Shown here piece after piece: positions 18,992 to 27,200 of a DNA stretch of 64,000 nucleotides; the first letter of the stretch is position 1, and the number at the start of each line of letters is the position of its first letter. This DNA is from Rhizobium favelukesii. Lineage in GTDB: Bacteria > Pseudomonadota > Alphaproteobacteria > Rhizobiales > Rhizobiaceae. The translations under genes were made by a program, and so were the position numbers. The stretch covers positions 87,688-151,687 of the forward strand of contig NZ_HG916853.1 in NCBI RefSeq assembly GCF_000577275.2, read 5' to 3'. Below the pieces are notes generated by a model. That model was not told the origin of the DNA, searched no databases, and saw only the letters and a program-made list of their open reading frames with translations.

Positions 18992-19801
18992 CTATAGCAG
19001 CAGCCCCTGGGCAAGATGTGGCGGATAGATGAGGCTGATGATCAACCACTGGTCCTGAAACCGGTGCTGGTTGCCCATGAGAAACATCAGGTCCTTCGCT
19101 GGAATCTTATTTTCGAGTTGGTCCCGGAAGTATTTTTCCCAGTCGGCTCCATGGGAGCGATGACAGTTCAAATAGAGAGCACCCACCTCCCAGTCCACAA
19201 GCTTGTGCCTGAACATTTTCGCGCCTGGACCTTCGCCGCACTGGTAGCGGTAGTAAAAGTCGAAGGGAAGCTTCTGCAGGGTCCTGATCGATGGCTTGTC
19301 TTCATCATCGAAGAGACCGCCCTGCTTTTGCTCTTGCACTAGCTTCGCCAGTTCCTCTTCGGTCCATTCGGGATTCGAGACTGGCTCGATATCCAGACCA
19401 AGGATCCGCGCCGGCTTCAACATGGCGAGCGACATACCGCTGGCCCGCTGCTCGGCATCTATCTTATCGAAATGATCGTAGACATGGATGGGCGAGATCA
19501 GGTGTCTTCGTTCGGCCCAATCCTTGCCCGGCTGAACGACGGCTTCGCCTTCGATCGTGTCGACCTTGATGGTCAAGCTTTCCTGCCGATGATCTTTGCG
19601 CGCTTTTTCAACCTTCGCACGGATCCACTGCCACTTCTTGAACTGTTGACCCGTGGCAATAAGACGAAAAGGAACCGGGAAGAGGCGGACCAGCTTGCCA
19701 CTCTCGTCCATCCCAGCAACACACGTCGTCTCCGCATACTTTCCGCTCGGCGACGGGTAGGTCTTGCAGAGAATAAGAATTCGAGCATCGACGACGGCCA
19801 T
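18992..19801 (-). CDS. Conserved protein of unknown function, convergent with DUF488
   Basis: A soluble protein of 269 residues with no domain I can name. It begins DARILILCKTYPSPSGKYAE, continues LVRLFPVPFRLI and QQFKKWQWIRAKVEKARKDH, has an acidic middle (GGLFDDEDKPSI) and ends WLIISLIYPPHLAQGLLL. The codon usage and the clean frame support a real gene. A conserved Cys-Tyr...Pro pattern and the basic segment could mean nucleic acid binding, but this is only a guess. Confidence 0.7.
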   Translation of the reverse strand: MAVVDARILILCKTYPSPSGKYAETTCVAGMDESGKLVRLFPVPFRLIATGQQFKKWQWIRAKVEKARKDHRQESLTIKVDTIEGEAVVQPGKDWAERRHLISPIHVYDHFDKIDAEQRASGMSLAMLKPARILGLDIEPVSNPEWTEEELAKLVQEQKQGGLFDDEDKPSIRTLQKLPFDFYYRYQCGEGPGAKMFRHKLVDWEVGALYLNCHRSHGADWEKYFRDQLENKIPAKDLMFLMGNQHRFQDQWLIISLIYPPHLAQGLLL

Positions 19802-20281
19802 GGATCTCTCCGGGGCGAATCAACCCAGCTTGAAGGAGTTGCGCAATAGCGCCTGTAGCCAGTGCATTGGTCAATCCTGCGTTGCTTCGATCTGAGCTAG
19901 AACGCACAACCTTGTGTCTATGCGCCCGTGGCCACGCCCAACCGCGTAGGCTTTTTTGTTTGACGAGATCGATTAAGAAGGAGACGGCCTCGGCCCTCTT
20001 ATCGAAGCGATGGTCATCGACTGGCCCCGATCCGCCCCAACGATGCGTCAAGGAGGCTCCGCCAAAAAGACTGGGAGTCTTCGACGGCTTGAGGGAATAT
20101 GTCTCGGACGACCAGGCAGCAGCCTGAAGCGGAACGCCCCCGCCGGGCGCAGTCGGTCCCCGCTTCCGCTGACCGGCGCTATGCTAAGCCTCCTGCGGCT
20201 GCGCTACTTCCGGCAGTGCCGTGTTGAGAATTCCCGAAATCCCGGCCGAGCGGCCGTCGCTATGCTGATTTCTCCGATGTT
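19802..20281. other. Intergenic region without recognised gene
   Basis: Short open frames here are shifted against each other and show no family features. The stretch separates two minus-strand genes. Confidence 0.4.
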
Positions 20282-20928
20282 CTACATTTTTTGTCCCGGA
20301 TCTCGGCCTAACGCCGGTTGACCCGGGCCGGCTATGGCTTCGAGCGCAGTGGCGCCGCGGATATTCCACGGAAGCGAGTATTTCTCGATCAATCCGTGCT
20401 CAAGGCCCGCACTTCCGTTGACCGGCAGGCCATTCCATTCGAGATCCGGAGGCATGGCTATGAAGATCTCAATGGCCTCAGGGCCTGACAGCTCTGCCAT
20501 GATGATGGCTTCGAGGCGCTGGTTGGTTCGCTGCGAGATCCCCGGGCGCCCATATGAATAGAGCCTGCCCGCGAGCCCTTTTGTTGCGACGCCGACATAG
20601 AGCGCGACGCCGGCTTTTACGAAGGCATAGACACCCTTGGACTTCGGCGCAGGCGTTTCGACAGCAAGGCTGTCCCCCGAGATGATCCAGCGTCCGACCC
20701 GTGTAAAGCCGCCGCTGATCAGGATGTCGGTCGTGAGCGCGGGTTTGCTTTGTGGGCGCGTTTCCGGTCGATCGATGGGGGACGGCTTGGTCGCCGCTTC
20801 CAACGTCCGACGCGGACCGGCATTGATGACATTGTAGGCATGCTGATAGCGATCCCCAATCGAGCAGCGATGTCCGCCGCCTTCAGGCCACCCGCCGCTA
20901 ATGAGCGTATCTGATCTGCTTTTGTCAT
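20282..20928 (-). pseudogene. HTH plus GIY-YIG-like protein, single-base frameshift
   Basis: The natural start is the ATG at 20928, giving MTKADQIRSLAAGGLKAADIAARLGI, a helix-turn-helix. The frame then goes wrong; restoring one base near 20850 (AT-CGC read as ATC-CGC) gives a continuous protein with YQHAYNVINAGPRRTLEA and then the GIY-YIG-type region KGVYAFVKAGVALYVGVA and GLAGRLYSYGRPG, ending at 20282. The restored protein has about 214 residues. A start at 20803 would give only the nuclease part. The gene starts one base after the stop of the upstream GIY-YIG gene, so they form an operon. Confidence 0.65.
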
Positions 20929-20929
20929 G

Positions 20930-21760
20930 TCAGTTCCTGTTAAGGCCCATTTCCCGGCTCTGCAGCTTGTCCTTCCAGCGTCGTTCGAGCTCCCCGAGGT
21001 CCGCGGTCGTCGCGGTCGAGCCGACCGTTTCGAGGATCGATAGCTGGTAGTAGCTGGGGTCGCGACTCTTAAGCCCGACATTACCGCCGTGGCCCGTTGC
21101 AAAGTATTCGCGCCACTTGCCGATGAAGCCGTCGACACCCGACGCCATGCCGACATATTGCTCGCGCGTTCTCGGGCAGGTCAGAAGATAGATGCCCCTC
21201 GTCGCAGACAGAGGTGCCTGCCAGGTCGCGGGAAGGCTCTCGATATCGGAGAGATTGGCGATAAAGGCCGCAAAGCCGGGGAATGGAGGATCGCCTAGAG
21301 TTCGCCGCAGTTCGATTAGGCGCTTCGCCTTACCGTCACCGCGCTGGATCCAGGACCTATAGCTATCGCCCCAGTCGATCCAGAGCCGGCCGGCGTATTC
21401 GGAAAGCGAAGGCAGGCGATCAACTTCGTAAACGTTGCAGCTTCCGGCGGGCTCTATGCCGCCGGTGATCGGGTGCTGGCGATCGGCCGGCAATGGGCCG
21501 AGAAGCCGGGCTGCGTATAGCCCAACGAACAACGTTTCCCGCTCGGGAACGCCGACGAAAGAGGCCCAGTAGGTCGCGCGCAGTTTCGGCTCACTGGCGA
21601 AGGATTGGGTCGCCTGGTATGCCTCGAAGCGTTCGCGATGGTCACGCCATAAAGCATAGGGTGTCGGGAACCCGGCATGCCGGTTGTCCTGATGTCGAAG
21701 CAGCCGGACCGTGCTTCGTTCAATTCCCGCCAGGTCCAACATGTTTCCGAATGCCAGCAT
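20930..21760 (-). CDS. GIY-YIG nuclease family protein
   Basis: A protein of 276 residues. The C-terminal 90 residues hold the GIY-YIG motif: RGIYLLTCPRTREQYVGMAS (GIY and YVG), then an Arg/Lys helix, LKSRDPSYYQLSILETVG and an ELERRWKDKLQSRE helix with the metal-binding Glu. The N-terminal 180 residues are a family-specific extension without known function. Such proteins occur on plasmids and genomic islands; a DNA-cleaving role is likely from the family but the target is unknown. It is followed directly by a second GIY-YIG-type gene. Confidence 0.82.
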   Translation of the reverse strand: MLAFGNMLDLAGIERSTVRLLRHQDNRHAGFPTPYALWRDHRERFEAYQATQSFASEPKLRATYWASFVGVPERETLFVGLYAARLLGPLPADRQHPITGGIEPAGSCNVYEVDRLPSLSEYAGRLWIDWGDSYRSWIQRGDGKAKRLIELRRTLGDPPFPGFAAFIANLSDIESLPATWQAPLSATRGIYLLTCPRTREQYVGMASGVDGFIGKWREYFATGHGGNVGLKSRDPSYYQLSILETVGSTATTADLGELERRWKDKLQSREMGLNRN

Positions 21761-22136
21761 TGTTCGCCCTCACCTCCTCCATGACATGGCTTATCGTCGA
21801 GCGGTTTGCAAACACATGCGTGTGCATACACGCCTCTCCCTTTCGTCTGTGAAGGACATCCGCAAATGTCCCGAATGTCTGGCTTGTACGCGGCTGAGTG
21901 TCCAACTCCATTCGAATTCGGCTGTGGCTGGGCGGCACCATTCGGAAGCACGCCAAACCCGCTCTCTTGCGATGGCGTCCTGGCCCAGATCCGGATCTTC
22001 CACGATCAACCCGCAAGGGGTCCGCTAGCAAGCTGCGGCCACTCGGGCTGCACCCTCGCGGTGATCGCGCCCGTCCCAGGGCCTTTTGAGGAGCCATCGA
22101 GCGGGAATTGGCCCGCTCCCAAATGGAGCCTCTCAC
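21761..22136. other. Leader region with hairpin
   Basis: No gene is recognised. A perfect hairpin GAGCGGG-AATTGG-CCCGCTC at 22099-22118 lies 18 bases before the small gene at 22137 and could act as attenuator or as a cover of its ribosome-binding site. Confidence 0.45.
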
Positions 22137-22313
22137 ATGTCGCACGATCTTTCTCTCGCACAGTCCCACGCCTTCCAGCTCTCCCGCGACCTGATGGTCC
22201 CCGTCACCGTCTTCGAAGTCGACGGGGAGTATGGCGTCCTGCCCTCTGACGAGATCGACGCCGATGATGACCTTTCGGTCATCCATGAATTTCATCCGTG
22301 GCCGGCTCACTGA
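22137..22313 (+). CDS. Small acidic protein of unknown function
   Basis: A protein of 58 residues (MSHDLSLAQSHAFQLSRDLM, then VPVTVFEVDGEYGVLPSDEI and an acidic stretch, ending HPWPAH). It looks like a single small alpha-beta domain. It stands at the left edge of the plasmid accessory block and is followed, after a TraR-box-like palindrome, by the Toprim gene. The function is unknown. Confidence 0.6.
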   Translation: MSHDLSLAQSHAFQLSRDLMVPVTVFEVDGEYGVLPSDEIDADDDLSVIHEFHPWPAH

Positions 22314-22378
22314 GCCGGCAATTGCCGTTCCGAGTGCCGCTGGCGACCTATCGGCGGCAAGGGAAGCTTCGCCGCGGG

Positions 22379-22396
22379 CGGTGCAACCTTGCACCT
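22379..22396. promoter_or_regulatory. TraR-box-like palindrome upstream of the Toprim gene
   Basis: CGGTGCAACCTTGCACCT contains the perfect dyad GGTGCAA-CC-TTGCACC. It is the same core as the palindromes at the traC/traA promoter (42953-42970) and before trbB (63762-63779), and resembles the pTi tra box ATGTGCAGATCTGCACAT. It lies 107 bases upstream of the gene at 22503. Confidence 0.6.
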
Positions 22397-22502
22397 TGCT
22401 TCCCGCGCCCTTGCCCCCTCTGCTCTTCGCGGCGGCTGGAAGATGTCCCGCCGATCATGCGGGGAGTTAAATTGAGGAACGATCGCAGGCGATCGGAAAA
22501 TC

Positions 22503-23471
22503 ATGAAAAGAGAAGAAATCGAGAAACTACGCGAGGCGGTGAGTTGTGCTGCCGTCCTCGAACAGGCTGGGTTCGCGGTCGATGTGAAGGAAAGCACGCG
22601 CCGGGCGGTGAAGTTTCGTCGCGGAGCGGAAATCATCATCGTCACCCACGAAGGTCGCGGCTGGTTTGATCCCTTGAGCGACGATAAAGGCGACGTTTTC
22701 GCTCTTACTTGCTTGCTTCAGCATTTAGGATTTTCAGAGGCTGTCGACCGTGTTGGCGATCTCATCGGCTTCACAGCTGCACCCGTCATCTGGAAGAAGC
22801 CGCCGTCCAAGGTCGAGCCTGCGGATATTCTGACACGATGGCAAGGTCGCGGTCTTCCAGCTACTGGATCCGGCGTCTGGAGGTATCTCTGCTGGTCGCG
22901 TGCGATCCCGATCTCCATCCTGCGCTCGGCCATCAATCAAGGGATCGTTCGAGAAGGTCCATTCGGCAGCATGTGGGCCGCCCATAGCGATGGCGCCGGA
23001 TTGGTGGTTGGATGGGAAGAGCGCGGACCTGACTGGCGCGGCTTTTCGACGGGTGGCAGCAAAGTTCTGTTTCGCCTGGGTGCGCCTGACGCTCTCCGTC
23101 TCTGCGTGACGGAGGCTGCCATCGACGCGATGAGCCTCGCCACGATCGAAGATCTGCAGGACGGAAGTCTTTACCTCAGTACCGGTGGCGGATGGTCGCC
23201 CAGAACCGAAGCGGCGCTGGTCGACCTTCTCGCTTGCCCTGGCACTCACCTCGTCTGTGCCACCGATGCCAATAGCCAAGGCGATGCGTTCGCACGTCGT
23301 CTTCAGGCACTGGCCGCACAGGTCGATCGCCCTTCGGTCCGTCTCCGGCCGCCGGCGGAGGATTGGAATGAAGTCCTGCAGGAGAGAAGGAGAGAGAAAT
23401 TGAAGAGCGAAGGAAGAGAGAGGCGTGCCGCATCGCCGCCGACCGCATCAAGGGAGGCTTCGCCCGGCTAA
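22503..23471 (+). CDS. DUF3991 and Toprim domain protein
   Basis: A protein of 322 residues. Residues 1-100 match the DUF3991-type N terminus (LREAVSCAAVLEQAGFAVDV, FDPLSDDKGDVFAL). A Toprim domain follows at about 195-275: RLCVTEAAIDAMSLATIE with the conserved Glu, and LVCATDANSQGDAFARRLQA with the acidic pair. The C terminus is charged and probably flexible. These proteins resemble plasmid primases and are usual in rhizobial plasmid blocks next to DUF1419 and the methylase-helicase gene. A role in making a primer on incoming single strands is possible but not shown. Confidence 0.85.
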   Translation: MKREEIEKLREAVSCAAVLEQAGFAVDVKESTRRAVKFRRGAEIIIVTHEGRGWFDPLSDDKGDVFALTCLLQHLGFSEAVDRVGDLIGFTAAPVIWKKPPSKVEPADILTRWQGRGLPATGSGVWRYLCWSRAIPISILRSAINQGIVREGPFGSMWAAHSDGAGLVVGWEERGPDWRGFSTGGSKVLFRLGAPDALRLCVTEAAIDAMSLATIEDLQDGSLYLSTGGGWSPRTEAALVDLLACPGTHLVCATDANSQGDAFARRLQALAAQVDRPSVRLRPPAEDWNEVLQERRREKLKSEGRERRAASPPTASREASPG

Positions 23472-23588
23472 AGCCGGCCCTTGACGCGGCCGATCGGGAT
23501 GCCGGCGGCCCGGAAGGTGTCATGAGGGACTAAAACAGAGGTGATGGAGTGGCCATCGCCAGGTCCCGAAACCTGAAGGAGCCAGAGA

Positions 23589-24180
23589 TGAACACCCCTG
23601 CCCCCATCCGCAAGATTTTCGAGGGCGTCGCAACGCGCCCGCAAATGTTCCGGCTTTTCGATCGCCATAGTCAGCGCCCCGACCGGTGGCAGAGCGATGC
23701 TGCTCCGCTTTACAGCGGAGAATGGTTCGAAATTGATGAGGCACTCTACGATTACATGCTCAATATCCTGCCGCCATTGTGGATGTGCGGGCCGATCTTC
23801 GCGTTGCGCGAATTCCTAACGGGCTCGACCACCAGCATGCGCTGCGGATCGACGGAAAGCCTCGGTACTTCCACGGCTATTGCGACCTGTCCGATCCCAC
23901 TTCGGTCGAGACGATGCGGGCGACGATCTTCGAGCGCGAAACCCAGCCGGTTCGCGCCATGTCCCGTGAAGAGCGACTAGAACATACCTGGAGCAGCACT
24001 GCGAATGCCTATCGCGGCTATGCCGATCGGTTTCCACCGGTGATGCAGGGGCAGCGCATGGTCATGCTGTGGAGCGGTACCAATGGCACGCTTCTGAAGC
24101 TGCTGGACGACCTTACCGATGATGAGATCGCCGCCAAACTGCCCGTTCATATGCGGCATCTGCCTGACATCGCGGCCTAG
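23589..24180 (+). pseudogene. DUF1419 protein, frameshifted
   Basis: The first frame from the ATG at 23589 (NTPAPIRKIFEGVATRPQMF, WFEIDEALYDYMLNILPPLW, FALREFLTGSTTS) is the N-terminal half of DUF1419. Around 23840 the match moves to another frame (ALRIDGKPRYFHGYCDL, VRAMSREERLEHTWSSTANA, LPVHMRHLPDIAA) that ends at 24180. Both parts are well conserved, so the shift is one recent indel or a sequencing error. The intact protein would have about 195 residues. The function of the family is unknown. Confidence 0.8.
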
Positions 24181-24270
24181 GCGTCATCAATCCCTTCAAT
24201 CCATCAGGCGCTTCCAGCCCGCTATTGCGGCGGGCGAGCGATGGCGCGCATCCGAAAAGGAAAACTCCCG

Positions 24271-27200
24271 ATGAGCAACGATCCTTTCACTCTCGACATG
24301 TTCGGTAGCTCTGCGCTCTCTTCAGGCCTTGCGCTAGGTGTCACCGCATTTGGCGGCTTCGACACAGTGGCGGCCAATGACGACGATCCCGATCCCACTC
24401 CGCCGGCGCCCGCCCCGGCTTTGCCAGTTGTGACTTCGGCGGCGCGCCCGAACAGTCAGCGCCAGAATTTCTATCTGGACGGCGACCGCGGTCTCGGTGC
24501 CTCATGGAAGGATCGTGCTCGCGTCAACGTGGCGGCAATCCTGGTCACGGAGGGCATAGTGAAGCAGGAGCGGCCGGCGACCGCCAAGGAGCAGGCACAG
24601 ATGGTCCGCTTCACTGGCTTCGGTGCTGGCGAGCTTGCCAATGGCATGTTCCGCCGGCCGGGCGAGGTCGATTTTCGTGATGGCTGGGACGCGCTCGGTT
24701 CTTCGCTCGAAACCGCCGTGTCGGAGGCTGATTATGCCTCGCTTGCCCGCTGCACCCAATATGCCCATTTCACGCCGGAACTGATCGTCCGGGCGATCTG
24801 GGCTGGGATCCAGCGTCTCGGCTGGCGCGGGGGCCGGGTGCTTGAGCCCGGTATCGGGACAGGGCTCTTCCCTGCCCTCATCCCACCAGAGTACCGCGAC
24901 ACCGCCTATGTCACCGGGATCGAGCTCGATCCGGTCACGGCGCGCATCGTGCGCCTTCTTCAGCCGCGGTCTCGCATCTTTGAAGGCGACTTCGCCCGCA
25001 CGGATCTGGCGCCGATCTACGATCTCGCCATCGGCAATCCGCCCTTTTCCGATCGCACCGTCCGCTCCGACCGGGCCTACCGGTCGCTTGGCTTGCGGCT
25101 CCACGATTATTTCATTGCGCGCTCGATCGACTTGTTGAAGCCGGGCGCACTGGCCGCCTTCGTCACCTCGCATGGCACGTTGGACAAGGCCGCTACGACC
25201 GCACGCGAGCATATCGCCAAAACCGCCGACCTGATCGCGGCGATCCGCCTGCCAGAAGGCAGCTTTCGGCGCGACGCCGGCACCGATGTCGTCGTTGACA
25301 TCCTCTTCTTCCGCAAGCGCAAGGCAGGAGAACCGGAAGGCGATCAGATCTGGCTTGATGTTGATGAGGTGCGGCCTGCTGTCGACGATGAGGGTGCGAT
25401 CCGCGTGAACCGCTGGTTTGCACGCCATCCCGACTTCGTGCTCGGCACCCATGCCCTCACCTCTGGGCCGTTTGGCGAGACGTACACCTGCGTCGCCCGC
25501 GACGGAGCCGATCTCGACACCATCCTCGACGCCGCCATCGAACTTCTTCCGGCCGACGTCTATGACGGCGAGCCGACCCCGATTGATATCGATCTGGAAG
25601 ATGAGCTCGCCGAGATCGTCGACCTCAGGCCGAAGGATAGCCCGGTCCGCGAAGGCAGCTTCTTCGTTGACCGGGCGAAGGGGCTGATGCAGATGCTCGA
25701 CGGCACGGCGGTAGCGGTGACCGTCCGGAAGGGCCGCCCCGGTGACGGGATCTCTGAAAAGCATGTTCGGATCATCTCGAAACTGGTCCCGATCCGCGAT
25801 GCCGTCCGTGAGATACTGAAGGCCCAGGAGACGGACCGGCCGTGGCGCGACCTGCAGGTGCGGCTCCGCCTCGCCTGGTCGGCATTCGTCCGCGACTTCG
25901 GTCCGATCAACCACACAACCGTCTCGATCCAGGAGGATCCAGAGACCGGCGAGGTGAAGGAGACCCATCGTCAGCCGAACTTGTTGCCCTTCCGCGATGA
26001 TCCCGATTGCTGGCTGGTTGCATCGATCGAGGACTATGATCTGGAGACCGACACGGCGAAGCCGGGTCCGATCTTCGCCACCCGTGTGATCGCTCCGCCG
26101 ATGTCGCCTGTCATCACCAATGCGGCTGATGCGCTGGCGGTCGTACTCAACGAGCGCGGCCATGTCGATCTCGATCATATCGCCGAGCTCCTCCATCGCG
26201 AAATCTCCGCAGTCATCGATGACCTCCGTGACACGGTGTTTCAAGATCCGGCTGATGGTTCCTGGAAGACTGCCGATGCCTATCTCTCCGGATCGGTCCG
26301 CACCAAGCTGGCGGCCGCGCAGGCAGCAGCGGAACTTGATCCGGTCTACGAGCGCAATGTTCGTGCCCTTCAGGCGGTCCAACCGGCCGACCTGCGTCCG
26401 TCGGACATCACGGCACGCCTCGGCGCGCCTTGGATCCCGGCCGCGGATGTCGTCGCCTTCGTCAAGGAAAGGATGGAAAGCGATATCCGCATCCACCACA
26501 TGCCGGAGCTTAGCTCCAGGACGGTGGAAGCGCGCCAGCTCGGCTATTCTGCAGCCGGCACATCCGAATGGGGCACGGGCCGCCGGCATGCCGGCGAGCT
26601 GCTCGCCGATGCGTTAAACAGCCGCGTCCCGCAGATCTTCGATGTGTTCAAGGATGTCGATGGCGAGCGCCGGGTGCTGAACGTCGTCGATACCGAGGCG
26701 GCGCGCGACAAGTTGCAGAAGATCAAGCAGGCGTTTCAAGACTGGGTTTGGACCGATCCGGACCGCACCGACCGGTTGGCCCGCGATTACAACGACCGCT
26801 TCAACAACATTGCGCCGCGCAAATTCGACGGCTCCCATCTGAAACTTCCCGGCGCCTCTGGCGCCTTCGTTCTTTATGGGCACCAGAAACGCGGCATCTG
26901 GCGGATCATCGCCGATGGCTCGACCTATCTCGCCCACGCCGTCGGCGCCGGCAAGACGATGACGATGGCGGCCGCGATCATGGAGCAACGCCGGCTGGGG
27001 CTGATCGCCAAGGCGATGCTGGTTGTCCCCGGCCATTGCCTGGCGCAGGCGGCGCGCGAATTCCTGGCTCTTTACCCCAACGCGCGCATTCTCGTGGCCG
27101 ACGAGACCAATTTCACCAAGGACAAGCGCGCTCGCTTCCTGTCGCGGGCAGCGACCGCCACTTGGGACGCGATCATCATCACCCATTCGGCGTTTCGCTT

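Noticed and set aside
24502..26589. A long minus-strand open frame of 695 codons inside the methyltransferase-helicase gene
   Set aside because: It is a shadow of a GC-rich gene: its translation is Arg- and Asp-rich with no family features, whereas the plus strand has clear enzyme motifs.
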